Source: Mucilaginibacter segetis
GTDB taxonomy: Bacteria > Bacteroidota > Bacteroidia > Sphingobacteriales > Sphingobacteriaceae
NCBI RefSeq assembly: GCF_016522075.1
Contig: NZ_JAEHFW010000001.1
Location: 2,024,206-2,088,205 of the forward strand
DNA: 64,000 bases
Direction: 5' to 3'
Made by a program: the position numbers and the translations under genes. This document shows positions 42,649 through 52,753 of this stretch, piece after piece. The stretch's first letter is position 1; every line of letters begins with the position of its first letter. Below the pieces are notes generated by a model that was given only the letters and a program-made list of their open reading frames with translations, was not told the DNA's origin and made no database searches.

Positions 42649-43305
42649 TTACCACGCCCTGTCGCCAACCAGCGGCACAAACCTAAAGGTATCCAATACG
42701 TGCCTCTCATAATCATTTTCGGCAGTTTTTAACACGGTAACCATTTTTTGGGATTGCTCGTCGCCGACAGGTATTACCAATATCCCGCCAATATTAAGCT
42801 GTTTTAACAAAGTTTCAGGTACGGTTGGCGCTCCGGCAGTTACAATTATTTTATCATAGGGGGCATGTTTTGCTATACCTACTGAACCATCACCTAAAAA
42901 AAACTCCGGTTTATAGCCCATATAAGGTAGTACCTGTATTGTACGTTCATAAAGCTTTTCCTGCCGTTCAATAGTGTACACCTTTGCGCCGAGTTCAAGT
43001 AAAATACAACATTGATAACCGCACCCTGTACCAATTTCCAACACTTTATCGCCTTTTTGAATATGCAAAAGTTGTGTTTGATAGGCAACCGTATAGGGTT
43101 GGGAAATGGTTTGCCCCTCGCCTATTGGAAACGCAATATCTTTATAAGCCTGGTTCCAGAAAGTTTCATCAAAGAAATAATGACGCTGCACTTTACCTAT
43201 AGCCTTTAAAACCTTTTCATCTTCAATCCCCTTTTTTTCCAGGATCTCTACCAGCCTTTTTCGCGCTCCGCGTTCGCGGTAATTATCAATAAACTTGTAC
43301 GCCAT
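42649..43305 (-). CDS. pcm: Protein-L-isoaspartate O-methyltransferase
   Basis: Repairs isoaspartyl damage in proteins with SAM; 218 aa. Motifs: IGEGQTISQPYTVAYQTQLL (substrate side), VLEIGTGCGYQCCILLELG (SAM motif I) and FFLGDGSVGIAKHAPYDKIIVTAGAPTVPE. Convergent with smpB and separated from priA by 134 bp with no gene. Confidence 0.95.
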   Translation of the reverse strand: MAYKFIDNYRERGARKRLVEILEKKGIEDEKVLKAIGKVQRHYFFDETFWNQAYKDIAFPIGEGQTISQPYTVAYQTQLLHIQKGDKVLEIGTGCGYQCCILLELGAKVYTIERQEKLYERTIQVLPYMGYKPEFFLGDGSVGIAKHAPYDKIIVTAGAPTVPETLLKQLNIGGILVIPVGDEQSQKMVTVLKTAENDYERHVLDTFRFVPLVGDRAW

Positions 43306-43312
43306 TGTGCTC

Positions 43313-43320
43313 CAAAGTTA
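43313..43320 (-). promoter_or_regulatory. Bacteroidota -7 promoter box for pcm
   Basis: TAACTTTG on the minus strand, exact consensus, 7 nt before the ATG. Confidence 0.5.
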
Positions 43321-43439
43321 GCAGGATTTCGTCATCATTTATGTATTTAAAGGCACCATTAAACCGTTTTACAGGCCATTAATCCTAAACTAAAAGATAA
43401 TGAGTTAAATAAATTTCAATACTAATGCTGCAACAATAT

Positions 43440-45929
43440 TTAATATGGATCAACATTTGGCTGAATAATGCAGCCTTTACTCAGTTTAGTGGTTTGGAAC
43501 TGCGTGATAATATCCCTTATAATTACTTTGGCTTTTACTATAGATATGGCATCGCGCTCGAACTTCAGCATAATAGATTTAATATAATAGTTGCGTATGC
43601 GGTTAATAAGCGGGAATTCAGGCCCTATCACACGGTCGCCAAAATGTTGCCGTAACTCCCTGGCCAGATATTCTGCCTGATTATTCAACACATCAGGATC
43701 TTTATGTTTTACATCCAGATTTATAATGCGGTAATACGGTGGATATTTAAAGCTTTTCCGCTCCTCCATCTCGGTAAAATACAAGTCGCTGTAATCATTA
43801 GCTATTACCTGTTTTATAACCCGATGCAAGGGATCATATGTTTGGATAATCACCTTACCCTGTTTACCCCTCCTGCCTGCCCTGCCGCTTACCTGTGCAA
43901 GCATTTGGTAACTTCTCTCGTTGGCTCTATAGTCGGGATATTTTAACAGGCTGTCAGCATTAATAATTCCTATAACAGTTACATCAGCAAAATCAAGCCC
44001 TTTGGCCACCATTTGCGTTCCTACCAAAACATCTATCTTCTTTTCTTCTAGGTCGTTTAAGATATTCTGCAGCGAATTACGCGAGCGTGTGGTATCCAGA
44101 TCCATCCTTGCCAAACGTACATCAGGCATCAACACCGACAGTTCATCCTCTACTTTCTCTGTACCAAATCCTTTATATTCCAGATGTGTTGAGCCACAGG
44201 CCGGGCATACAGATGGCGAATCCTCTTTATACCCGCAATAGTGGCAGTGTAACTTACCACTACTTTTATGATAGGTAAGGCTAACATCGCAATTAATACA
44301 TTTAGGTGTATAAGCGCAAACCTTGCAAATTAAAACCGGGGCATACCCTCTTCTGTTCTGGAAAAGTATCACCTGCTCCTTATTATCCAGTGCTTTCTGC
44401 ATATCAGCCATCAGCACACCGGTAAAGTGCGATTGCATGGTTTTACGTTTAGTTTCTTCCACAATACTTACCACCTCAATTTGTGGCAGGTGTACGCCGC
44501 CGTAACGTTCGGTTAATTCCACCAAACCATATTTTTGGGCATGTGCGTTATGATAAGTTTCAAATGATGGTGTTGCCGACCCTAACAACACCTTTGCCTT
44601 ATGCATATTAGCCAGATAAATGGCGGCATCACGCGCGCTATATCGGGGTGCAGGATCGAATTGCTTGTACGATGTTTCGTGCTCCTCGTCAACAATAATT
44701 AAACCGAGGTCGCTAAAGGGCAGAAAAACAGCAGAGCGGGCACCCAAAACTACTTTGTACTCATTCCTAAGTACTTTTTGCCATACTTCTACCCTTTCAT
44801 TATCATTAAAACGGGAATGATAAACACCAATATCGCCACCAAAATAAATACGCAGGCGTTCTATAATATGCGTGGTCAGGGCTATTTCGGGCAGCAGATA
44901 AAGTACTTGTTTCCCGGTACTTATCATCTCTTCCATCAGCCTGATATAGATCTGCGTTTTGCCGGATGATGTTACCCCGTGCAAAAGCACCACTTCTTTC
45001 TTTGTGAATTGCTCCTTTATATTATTAAGCGCCGACTGCTGCGCTTCGCTTAATACAAAATTACTGATAGCTTCCTCGTCCTCATCATAGGTAAGCCGGC
45101 TGATGTTTTTATGCTCTGCTATAAATATTTCCTTTTCAATGAGCGATTTAATACTGGCATCTGCCGCGCCGCTTTCCTCTATCAGTTCATTCTTTGTTAT
45201 ATTTTTTTGATGCCTTGATAATTTGATAAAAGCCAATACAGCATCCGCTTGTTTAGGAGCGCGTTTTTCTAAAATGGAAAATAGCTCTTTTAAATTTTCC
45301 TGATCCCTGTATAAGGGATGCAGTGTTATAAATGTACGTCGGCGGGGTTTGTAACGTTGGCTCACCTCTTCGGATATGTTGATCACGTTCTTCTCGAACA
45401 ACGTTTTCAAAATAGGCATCACCGTTTTTTGACCCAACAGTTTTGCAATATCACTTACGGTAAGTTCCGGTTGTATATCCAGCGCCTCGGTTATCAAAAA
45501 CTCCTTATCATTTAACAGGGCGCGGTCATATTCATGATCCTTATTTAAAGTGATTTTGGTTTCGCTGGCCAGTTTAAGGGCTGATGGCAGCGCGGCATTC
45601 ATCACCTCGCCTGTATTACACATATAATATTCAGCTATCCATTGCCAAAAAGCCAACTGCTTTAATGTTACCGCAGGCTGCTCGTCCATCACCTCCAAAA
45701 TGTATTTAGCTTCGTATTTAGCAGGAGCCTGTTCAGATATAGCTGCAACTATGGCCGTATACAGTTTACTTTTCCCAAATTGCACTACTACCCTTTTACC
45801 AATTGCAATCACATCGTTCATCTCAAGGGGTACGCGGTAAGTGTAATTGCGACTGATGGCCAATGGCAATATTACTTCAACAAAAAGCGTTGTACGATGA
45901 GTATGCGAACCTTCGGTAAATTCTAACAT
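43440..45929 (-). CDS. priA: Primosomal replication protein N' (helicase)
   Basis: DNA helicase that restarts stalled forks; 829 aa. Domains in order: N-terminal 3'-DNA-binding domain (FVEVILPLAISRNYTYRVP), winged helix, helicase core with Walker A LLHGVTSSGKTQIYI and DEEHETSYKQ, eight-cysteine zinc region (CKVCAYTPKCINCDVSLTYH ... CHYCGYKEDSPSVCPACGS), and helicase motifs VLVGTQMVAKGLDFADVTVIG and QVSGRAGRRGKQG. It is slightly longer than the E. coli protein (732 aa) because of an insertion in the winged-helix region. The DUF423 gene lies 3 bp upstream. Confidence 0.96.
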   Translation of the reverse strand: MLEFTEGSHTHRTTLFVEVILPLAISRNYTYRVPLEMNDVIAIGKRVVVQFGKSKLYTAIVAAISEQAPAKYEAKYILEVMDEQPAVTLKQLAFWQWIAEYYMCNTGEVMNAALPSALKLASETKITLNKDHEYDRALLNDKEFLITEALDIQPELTVSDIAKLLGQKTVMPILKTLFEKNVINISEEVSQRYKPRRRTFITLHPLYRDQENLKELFSILEKRAPKQADAVLAFIKLSRHQKNITKNELIEESGAADASIKSLIEKEIFIAEHKNISRLTYDEDEEAISNFVLSEAQQSALNNIKEQFTKKEVVLLHGVTSSGKTQIYIRLMEEMISTGKQVLYLLPEIALTTHIIERLRIYFGGDIGVYHSRFNDNERVEVWQKVLRNEYKVVLGARSAVFLPFSDLGLIIVDEEHETSYKQFDPAPRYSARDAAIYLANMHKAKVLLGSATPSFETYHNAHAQKYGLVELTERYGGVHLPQIEVVSIVEETKRKTMQSHFTGVLMADMQKALDNKEQVILFQNRRGYAPVLICKVCAYTPKCINCDVSLTYHKSSGKLHCHYCGYKEDSPSVCPACGSTHLEYKGFGTEKVEDELSVLMPDVRLARMDLDTTRSRNSLQNILNDLEEKKIDVLVGTQMVAKGLDFADVTVIGIINADSLLKYPDYRANERSYQMLAQVSGRAGRRGKQGKVIIQTYDPLHRVIKQVIANDYSDLYFTEMEERKSFKYPPYYRIINLDVKHKDPDVLNNQAEYLARELRQHFGDRVIGPEFPLINRIRNYYIKSIMLKFERDAISIVKAKVIIRDIITQFQTTKLSKGCIIQPNVDPY

Positions 45930-45932
45930 TTG

Positions 45933-46319
45933 TTATTTATTTCGGAATGCAGCCAATGCAAGTGTAAACCACCCGGCTATAAAAAGCAGACCGCCTATTG
46001 GGGTAACTGGCCCTAAATACACTAAACCGGGCATACCTAAAGCCTCACGGCAGGATAACAGATAAAGTGAACCGGAAAAGAAAACGATACCAAACGAAAA
46101 CAAATAATAACTGGCATCTATAAGCCGGTTTTTAAAACGGGTAAAGGTGGATAAAAAAAGTAAGGCGAATACATGGTAGAACTGATACTGAACCGCTGTA
46201 TGCCAAACTTCCAGTTGCGATGTTGTTAACACAGCCTTTAAAGCGTGGGCGCCAAAAGCGCCGCATATAACCGCCAAAGCACCAAATAGCGAGGCTGTAA
46301 TTATAATTTTTTTGTTCAT
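45933..46319 (-). CDS. DUF423 (TMEM256/YgdD-like) membrane protein
   Basis: A 128-aa inner-membrane protein with four predicted helices. KKIIITASLFGALAVICGAFGAHALKAVL and VWHTAVQYQFYHVFALL are the family hallmarks, with SLYLLSCREALGMPGLVYLGPVTPIGGLLFIAGW after. Function is unknown. Start at MNKKIII; the nine upstream codons of the longer frame are not family-like. Nearly abuts priA (3 bp), so likely co-transcribed. Confidence 0.9.
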   Translation of the reverse strand: MNKKIIITASLFGALAVICGAFGAHALKAVLTTSQLEVWHTAVQYQFYHVFALLFLSTFTRFKNRLIDASYYLFSFGIVFFSGSLYLLSCREALGMPGLVYLGPVTPIGGLLFIAGWFTLALAAFRNK

Positions 46320-46404
46320 GCAGATGTAAAACGCTAAGTTAACCAATTGAAAGTATTACTTTATTGTGGTACAGTAAAATTCTAACTTGCACCTTTAAAT
46401 ATTA

Positions 46405-48015
46405 ATGAAAAGAATAATAATTTTTTCCTTGTTATTAGTTGCAGCCACTGCATTTATAACGGTTAAATATTTCAGAAGCCTGAATAATTCCGGAGAACAT
46501 TCGGCAAATATCCTGCGCAATATACCTGATAATGCCGCAGCAGTTTTTGAATTCTCTAACGATAAAGGTTTCTATGATATTTTTACCGATAACACGCTGG
46601 TAGGCAATTTAATTGGTGAAGAAAAAATTGGGGAATTAGATACGGTAAGAAAGGTGTTTTTTGGTGATGCCACATTACAGGGATTTTTTAACAACAGCAA
46701 TGTTTTTGTGTCCTTACATCCCGACACCTCACAAAGCAGCGGCACAGAGTTATTGATAACCGCAGCTGCAGCAAAAAATTTCGATATCGAAATTTTTAAT
46801 AGTTTACTTAAGAAGAAAAAAAGCGGTTATGTAATTACCCCGTTAAATATTAATGGTAAAAAGGGTTACACTGTTTATTTTACCTCGTTGAAAAAAAGAT
46901 TTTACATTATTAATAAAAGCGGCAATATATTTTCGGCGAGTTTTTCAAAGAATTTAATAACACGGAGCGCTGCTTATAAAACCGATAACGACAATCATGC
47001 TTTCTTGCTTTTGCCCGATAAACAAAATGCCAACTCATTAGCTAATCTTTACGTTAATTATACGCAGTTATCTCCTGTATTTGAACAGCTTTTAAAAAAT
47101 CGCTATAGTGATATTTTTAAAAGTTTCAGGTTATTACCAGCACTTGGTGCACTTAATTTAAATTACAAAACTGACGCTCTGATGTTTAACGGTTATACCA
47201 ATATCATCAATAATAAGCCTGCCAGTTATCTTAACTTATTCCGGGATCAGCAGCCGGTTGTAAATAAATTAAAGGAAGTTTTTCCGTCAACTACTGCGTA
47301 TGCCATGAGCATGGGTGTATCTGACCCGGAAAAATTCATGCATGACCTTTCGCGTTTTTATGATAAAGCGGGACTAAAAGGTGAAGAAGACACCTTATTT
47401 AACAAAGTGAAAAATGAAACTGGTATTAACCTTCATACTGAGTTTGGTAAATTATTGGGTAACGAATTTGCCCTCGTAACTACCCGTTATCATGAAAAAC
47501 TGGGTATTGTTGCGACAACTAATGGTTTAAAATTACGTCCGTTTATGACCAATATAAGCACAATGGTTGATGATAATACCGGAAGATTTAAATATGATAA
47601 ATTACCCTACTTTTTATTGGGTGATGCCTTTAGCATACTTAAAAGACCTTACTTCAGGATAATTGACAACTATTTGATATTAGCTAACAGTATACATGAG
47701 CTGGATAGTTATAACGATATTTATTTTAACCGCAAGTTTTTAAATAAGGCCGAAAATTACATTGATTTTGATAACCTTACAGCCGAACGGAGTAATGTAA
47801 GTTTCATCATGTATTTTAAAAACGCCCAACCCATTTTAAAAGGCGATTTAAAAGACAACATCTACAGCAACTATAAAAACAGCTCATTATCACTAAAAAA
47901 CTTCTATGCTGCCTCTTATCAATTAAGTGCTGCCGATAGAAATTTTTACACCAATTTTTGCATGTTAAAAAACGTGCAAGACTCTACAAGTGTCAAAAAC
48001 ACAAAAAATCAATAA
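46405..48015 (+). CDS. Uncharacterised membrane-anchored protein, DUF3352-like
   Basis: A 536-aa protein with a single N-terminal hydrophobic helix (residues 3-20) and a large periplasmic or surface part. The layout ILRNIPDNAAAVFEFSN early, GEEDTLFNKVKNETGINLHTEFGKLLGNEFALVTTR in the middle and NAQPILKGDL late resembles DUF3352-type proteins, which have no known role. It is rich in Asn, Lys and Phe. Co-directional with the next outer-membrane protein gene (125 bp), with a weak hairpin (48036-48053) between. Confidence 0.65.
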   Translation: MKRIIIFSLLLVAATAFITVKYFRSLNNSGEHSANILRNIPDNAAAVFEFSNDKGFYDIFTDNTLVGNLIGEEKIGELDTVRKVFFGDATLQGFFNNSNVFVSLHPDTSQSSGTELLITAAAAKNFDIEIFNSLLKKKKSGYVITPLNINGKKGYTVYFTSLKKRFYIINKSGNIFSASFSKNLITRSAAYKTDNDNHAFLLLPDKQNANSLANLYVNYTQLSPVFEQLLKNRYSDIFKSFRLLPALGALNLNYKTDALMFNGYTNIINNKPASYLNLFRDQQPVVNKLKEVFPSTTAYAMSMGVSDPEKFMHDLSRFYDKAGLKGEEDTLFNKVKNETGINLHTEFGKLLGNEFALVTTRYHEKLGIVATTNGLKLRPFMTNISTMVDDNTGRFKYDKLPYFLLGDAFSILKRPYFRIIDNYLILANSIHELDSYNDIYFNRKFLNKAENYIDFDNLTAERSNVSFIMYFKNAQPILKGDLKDNIYSNYKNSSLSLKNFYAASYQLSAADRNFYTNFCMLKNVQDSTSVKNTKNQ

Positions 48016-48140
48016 AAACACAACTCTCCTTCACCAATTCCGTTAAAGGAATTATTATTAGCATCAAGTTAATTTAATTTCGAACTAATATTAAAATTAT
48101 ATATTAGTGCGTGCTAATAAAGCGCAACGCGACAGGTGTT

Positions 48141-49574
48141 ATGAAGAAAATATATTTGGCTTTCTACTTTATTATATTTACAACTAAAATTTTCGGCCAA
48201 CAATTTTCTCAATACAATACCGGTACTTTATATGATTCATTTGAAAACCCGGCGCAGGGAACCTTTATACCCGATTCGAGCCGAAAAGTTGCCTTTAACT
48301 TCTTTATTCCAAACTTTAACTCGGATTTTTATTTGACAGGCAATGCACAGGTGCCTTTAAAAACCCGTGCATTTAAGGGTTATTACGACCCTTCATATCT
48401 GCGTGTTGGCCAAAATAACATAAACAGAGGGTTTGGGAGTGCAAATGTATATTCTATAATGTATAAAGCCTTTACCAGCCTTAATGGTAAATCAGAAATA
48501 GGGATATCCTTACAAAGTAAATTGGAGGGACGAGGTGATTTTACCGATGAATCGGTGGCATTATTTGACGGGCCGAATGCTTTTGAAAGAGACCACTATG
48601 ACAGCGTATTTAACGACAAGGGTTATTTTCAGGCTTACCATCAGCTGAGTTTTACCTATCGTGAAAGCGTAACCAAAAGATTGGCACTCGGTATAAAGCT
48701 TAGTGCTTTAATGGGTATACAATACCAAAAAATGGAAATAACGCAGTCGCAGATAGACTTTGACCGCGTAAATGACAAAGCAACCCTGAATTTGACAGGC
48801 ACCTACCGTAAAAATTATATACCCGGAGATTTTACTACGCGTGATCTTTTACCAACTTTCCGAAATCCCGGAGCCTCAGTTAGTATAGGATCAATATTCC
48901 GAACACGTGATAATTTTTTAATACAGGGTAATATTAAAGACCTGGGGTTTATTCATTGGAGCGGCCGCTCAAAGAGTTATCAGTTTAGTTCAGGCGGCGT
49001 TATCAACGATATATCAGGCATTCACAGGGAAGATAGTATTTACAATACTGTTACACAGATCACTAAAGGTGGCTTATCCACAGGATCATTCATCACTCCT
49101 ACCAATGGGAAATTTGAGTTGAGCGCCAACAGATCGTTTTTATTCGGGTATGATGGAAATATTAAATATTCGCCTACACTTGTTCTGTCAAAAGAAATAT
49201 TTTACGACGGGTTTACTGCTGCTCTGGTAAATCCGGTTTCTATTAATAACTACACCGTAAGCTTAACAGCCGATTATAATAATTACAATTTATTTAGTAT
49301 GGGTGCGCAGTTTATGATAAAATCTCCTAATGCTGAATTTTATATTGGCAGCGACAGGCTTTTTCCGTCCGGAAGATTACTTTTAGCAAGTCAGGACAAT
49401 CAGTCACAAATTAGCCGCAGCCCTGCGTACACCGGTGCTAATATATTTTTAGGAGCTTCATTTAAAATAGGATCAGTTATTGAGCATCCTATGAATGCCA
49501 GCCACATCCCGCTTGAAGAAAGTAAAACCTTTTTTCAGAGATTACACGACAGAATATTTGGTGCAGGTAATTAA
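48141..49574 (+). CDS. DUF5723 family outer-membrane beta-barrel protein
   Basis: A 477-aa exported protein. A signal peptide (KKIYLAFYFIIFTTKIFGQ, cleavage before QFSQYN) leads into alternating-residue beta strands (SFTYRESVTKRLALGIKLSALMGIQYQ; GNIKDLGFIHWSGRSKSYQF; KYSPTLVLSKEIF), consistent with a barrel. DUF5723 is restricted to Bacteroidota and of unknown function. Start chosen at MKKIY, not the upstream ATG. Stop overlaps tsaB convergently by 4 nt. Confidence 0.8.
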   Translation: MKKIYLAFYFIIFTTKIFGQQFSQYNTGTLYDSFENPAQGTFIPDSSRKVAFNFFIPNFNSDFYLTGNAQVPLKTRAFKGYYDPSYLRVGQNNINRGFGSANVYSIMYKAFTSLNGKSEIGISLQSKLEGRGDFTDESVALFDGPNAFERDHYDSVFNDKGYFQAYHQLSFTYRESVTKRLALGIKLSALMGIQYQKMEITQSQIDFDRVNDKATLNLTGTYRKNYIPGDFTTRDLLPTFRNPGASVSIGSIFRTRDNFLIQGNIKDLGFIHWSGRSKSYQFSSGGVINDISGIHREDSIYNTVTQITKGGLSTGSFITPTNGKFELSANRSFLFGYDGNIKYSPTLVLSKEIFYDGFTAALVNPVSINNYTVSLTADYNNYNLFSMGAQFMIKSPNAEFYIGSDRLFPSGRLLLASQDNQSQISRSPAYTGANIFLGASFKIGSVIEHPMNASHIPLEESKTFFQRLHDRIFGAGN

Positions 49575-50257
49575 TTATCTGTCTTTTTTTTGCCTGCAAT
49601 AAAGTCCTTTAAATAATATGGCTCAAAGTAAGCCACGTCCTCAAAATCTTTTGTTTCAAACTTATATAAAGCGCGCTTAGCAAGGTGTGCGGCAGAGTTT
49701 TCAAAATCTGTTTTAAATAACGCATTAGGGTTATTGTCTAAAACGTCCATACATTTTTCTGCTCCGTCTCCAAAAAATAATATTTTATTGGTGTTTAGTA
49801 AATCGCTGAAACTATTCCCGTCTATTATCTCCGCAGCTGTATCTTTTACAATCTCTCCGTTATTTTTAAATACGGCAGTGTATACCTCCATGCGGCGGGC
49901 ATCTATCATAGGACACAACAGCACATCAGTTCCTACATCATTCAATGCTATTATGCCGTCAGCCATAGCGGCTAATGTTTCAACAGCTATTAACGGTTTA
50001 TTTAAAGCAAAACATAATCCCTTAGCCGTTGATACTCCTATACGTAACCCTGTATATGACCCGGGTCCGCAACTTACTGCTATGGCGTCAAGGTGTTCAT
50101 ATATAATACTCGCTTCGGTCATTATTTCGCCAATAAACACAGTAATTACTTCTGCATGTATGTTACGGGCATTTACCTCTCTAAAGGCTAAAATATTGCC
50201 ATTTTGAGCCAATGCTACGGAGCACGTAGTTGTTGCGGTTTCTATTTGTAGTATCAT
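49571..50257 (-). CDS. tsaB: tRNA threonylcarbamoyladenosine biosynthesis protein TsaB
   Basis: Non-catalytic partner of TsaD/TsaE that helps form t6A on tRNAs reading ANN codons; 228 aa. ILQIETATTTCSVALAQNG at the N-terminus and AVSCGPGSYTGLRIGVSTAKGLCFAL are hallmarks. mtaB, which modifies the same position further, is 6 kb away. It follows yidD by 21 bp on the same strand. Confidence 0.95.
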   Translation of the reverse strand: MILQIETATTTCSVALAQNGNILAFREVNARNIHAEVITVFIGEIMTEASIIYEHLDAIAVSCGPGSYTGLRIGVSTAKGLCFALNKPLIAVETLAAMADGIIALNDVGTDVLLCPMIDARRMEVYTAVFKNNGEIVKDTAAEIIDGNSFSDLLNTNKILFFGDGAEKCMDVLDNNPNALFKTDFENSAAHLAKRALYKFETKDFEDVAYFEPYYLKDFIAGKKKTDN

Positions 50258-50278
50258 TAATTAAATCAAAATTAAAAA

Positions 50279-50521
50279 TCAAGGTACCGGATCATGCCCG
50301 TGCCCACCCCATGGATTGCAACTGGCTATACGCTTTATAGTTAGCCAGCCTCCTTTAAATGCACCGTGCTTTTTTATTGCTTCCGCCCCGTATTGTGAAC
50401 ACGTTGGTGTATACCTGCATGATGCACCCGTTAGCGGAGAAATAAAGTATTGGTATATTTTTATAATAAGGATAAAAATATATCCTGTTATACCTTTAAA
50501 TATATCCCATAAAAAGTTCAT
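50279..50521 (-). CDS. yidD: Membrane protein insertion efficiency factor YidD
   Basis: An 80-aa protein that assists YidC insertion. The signature [58 protein letters not shown] is complete over residues 21-80. Overlaps rnpA by four bases (ATGA). Confidence 0.94.
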   Translation of the reverse strand: MNFLWDIFKGITGYIFILIIKIYQYFISPLTGASCRYTPTCSQYGAEAIKKHGAFKGGWLTIKRIASCNPWGGHGHDPVP

Positions 50522-50901
50522 TTTAAAACTTGTCCTCCAAGTTGCTCCAGCAGTCTGAGCATTTTTTTCTCCATAAAATCAAATGAAGCGATCTCTTTAC
50601 CAATATAACCGATGGATAATATGATGTTGATATCAGCACTATTTAGGGCTTGATATAATTGCGTGTGCTTATGAAGGCGATAGGCTTCGCGTATGCGCCG
50701 CTTTATTATATTGCGGTCAACAGCACGCTTGTAACGTCTTTTTGAAACGGAGAATACTATTTGTACAGGAAATTCCTGTGGGCCTTCGGCAGGCAACCAG
50801 GAGACACGGAAGGGATAACATAAAAAAGAAGAACCCTTATGAAAAAGACTCTCAATAAGCCTTTTGTTACATAAACGTTCTTCTTTTTTAAAAGTATACA
50901 T
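50518..50901 (-). CDS. rnpA: Ribonuclease P protein component
   Basis: Protein subunit of RNase P, which matures tRNA 5' ends; 127 aa. The RNR motif reads [25 protein letters not shown] around residues 52-75. Classical order with rpmH (76 bp upstream) and yidD (overlap). Confidence 0.94.
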   Translation of the reverse strand: MYTFKKEERLCNKRLIESLFHKGSSFLCYPFRVSWLPAEGPQEFPVQIVFSVSKRRYKRAVDRNIIKRRIREAYRLHKHTQLYQALNSADINIILSIGYIGKEIASFDFMEKKMLRLLEQLGGQVLK

Positions 50902-50977
50902 AGTTGTTAATACTGAACCGAAAATAAGCGATTTACCCGGTTCGGTCCCCTTAAATTAAAGGAGAAAACAACCGGAA

Positions 50978-51136
50978 TTATGCTTTGTGGCTACGCTCGT
51001 CAGATACTGACAATCTTTTTCTGCCTTTGGCTCTTCTTGCCGCAAGTATTCTTCTGCCGTTAGCAGTTGACATACGCTCACGGAAACCGTGTTTATTTCT
51101 TCTTTTCCTTTGTGAGGGCTGAAACGTTCTTTTCAT
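50978..51136 (-). CDS. rpmH: 50S ribosomal protein L34
   Basis: A 52-aa gene: ATG at 51136, TAA at 50980-50978. The protein begins [18 protein letters not shown] and continues [24 protein letters not shown], the unmistakable L34 sequence, with a short [10 protein letters not shown] tail. It heads the rpmH-rnpA-yidD group. The usual neighbour dnaA is not present. Confidence 0.97.
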   Translation of the reverse strand: MKRTFQPSQRKRRNKHGFRERMSTANGRRILAARRAKGRKRLSVSDERSHKA

Positions 51137-51177
51137 AACTATATTTTATTCTATTCGTCGTTCTAAAAATAAGAGTG

Positions 51178-51185
51178 CAAATGTA
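51178..51185 (-). promoter_or_regulatory. Bacteroidota -7 promoter box for rpmH
   Basis: TACATTTG on the minus strand, exact consensus, 41 nt before the rpmH ATG. Confidence 0.5.
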
Positions 51186-51261
51186 GCGTATTTTTTAGTT
51201 TTTTCAAATAGTATTGTTGTTATTTGAGTAAATTTATCAACATTAATAAAGCTATCCACAC

Positions 51262-52143
51262 ATGAAGTTGTCTGTATTATCATTTCTCTTAATTTTTCCG
51301 TTAGTTGGTTTTTGTCAGGATTCACTAAGCACACATTATAAAATATATAATACCAGTACAAAAACTACAGCTACTTTAGAAAATGTAATAAATGATATGG
51401 CTAATGCAGATGTGTTATTTTTCGGCGAAGAACATAACGATTCAACCGGGCACCAGTTAGAATACCTGCTGTTTAAAAAACTTGCCGAAAAGTATCCGGG
51501 TAAAACTGCATTGTCTATGGAAATGTTCCAAACGGATTGCCAGCTTGTTTTAGATGAATACCTGAACGGGCTTATCCGCGAAAAGAACTTAATTAGCGAT
51601 GCCCGTACATGGCCTAACTATAAAGACTATCGCCCATTGGTAGAGTACGCTAAAACGCAGCATATACCCGTAATTGCAGCCAATGCCCCATCGCGTTATA
51701 CTAATATGGTAACACGTAATAGCTTAAGCAGCCTGCAGAACCTAAGCAAGAAGGCGAAATCCTATCTTCCTCCATTGCCAATTGATACGGCAGTTGGCCC
51801 ATACTATCAAAAATTTGAGACCATAATGGGCGGACATGGTGCTATGGGTGGCATGCAGATCTATCAATCGCAAAATTTATGGGATGCTACCATGGGGTGG
51901 TCCATAGCCCGGTTCTATAAAGCACATAAAGATTTCAAAATTTTACAGTTAAACGGCGGATTTCACAGCGAAGAAAAACTGGGTACTGTAGTACAGCTTA
52001 AAAAATATGCGCCAAAGGTAAGGGTGATAAACATTGCCTCATATGCCGACGAAAGTTTTGATGATCCGGATTGGGAAAAGTTCGCGAAAATGGGCAATTA
52101 TATCATTTTAACTGATCCTAAACTTCCGCGTAGCTACCAATAG
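51262..52143 (+). CDS. ChaN-family protein (possible haem-binding)
   Basis: A 293-aa exported protein. The signal peptide ends around VGFCQ. The EreA/ChaN-like fold is marked by ADVLFFGEEHNDSTGHQLEYLLFKKL, LSMEMFQTDCQLVLDEYL and PVIAANAPSRYTNMV. ChaN from Campylobacter binds haem as a dimer; here the fold is clear but haem binding is only inferred. The cysteine in VGFCQ could make it a lipoprotein, though the -1/+1 context is poor. A lone gene. Confidence 0.85.
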   Translation: MKLSVLSFLLIFPLVGFCQDSLSTHYKIYNTSTKTTATLENVINDMANADVLFFGEEHNDSTGHQLEYLLFKKLAEKYPGKTALSMEMFQTDCQLVLDEYLNGLIREKNLISDARTWPNYKDYRPLVEYAKTQHIPVIAANAPSRYTNMVTRNSLSSLQNLSKKAKSYLPPLPIDTAVGPYYQKFETIMGGHGAMGGMQIYQSQNLWDATMGWSIARFYKAHKDFKILQLNGGFHSEEKLGTVVQLKKYAPKVRVINIASYADESFDDPDWEKFAKMGNYIILTDPKLPRSYQ

Positions 52144-52186
52144 ATAACGGCAGGTAATTTGTGCAGCTAATTTAACAGGAGCTACA

Positions 52187-52594
52187 TCAGGCCTTTTTAT
52201 CCGCTAAAATATCCCTTATATCTGTAAGTAATAGTTCTTCCTTGGATGGTGCCGGCGGAACAGAAGGAGCAACTTCTTCTTTTCTTTTTAGTGAATTTAT
52301 TGCCTTCACCACAAAAAATATACAGATAGCGATAATAAGAAACTGAATAACCGAATTAATGAACAATCCGTAATTTATTGATGTTTCGGGAGTATCTCCT
52401 ATTGCAGGCTTAAGCACATATTTTGCATCTTTAAAATCGATACCACCTGTAATATAACCAATAGGCGGCATTATAATATCGTTCACTAACGAAGTGACTA
52501 TTTTACCGAAAGCAGCGCCAATAATTACACCAACTGCCAGATCAATAACGTTTCCCTTTACTGCAAATGTCTTAAACTCTTTTACGAAACCCAT
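52187..52594 (-). CDS. mscL: Large-conductance mechanosensitive channel
   Basis: A 135-aa emergency channel released by membrane tension. Two membrane helices: the first [30 protein letters not shown], the second [28 protein letters not shown], with a C-terminal amphipathic tail ([13 protein letters not shown]). Start at MGFVKEF, the standard MscL start; the upstream ATG of the longer frame is not used. Confidence 0.96.
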   Translation of the reverse strand: MGFVKEFKTFAVKGNVIDLAVGVIIGAAFGKIVTSLVNDIIMPPIGYITGGIDFKDAKYVLKPAIGDTPETSINYGLFINSVIQFLIIAICIFFVVKAINSLKRKEEVAPSVPPAPSKEELLLTDIRDILADKKA

Positions 52595-52728
52595 AGTTGT
52601 TATTTTATGTTCTGAATAACTCAATATTATGAATAATTCACATTTTACGCAAACAAATTATATAAAACAGCCTTTTAACACCATCAGCCATCTTGTATAA
52701 CTTATTTTAAAGTTAACAGTAATTGGTG

Positions 52729-52736
52729 TATTTTTG
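52729..52736 (+). promoter_or_regulatory. Bacteroidota -7 promoter box for rpoN
   Basis: TATTTTTG, exact consensus, 17 nt before the rpoN ATG. Confidence 0.5.
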
Positions 52737-52753
52737 GCAACGTCTATTTTATT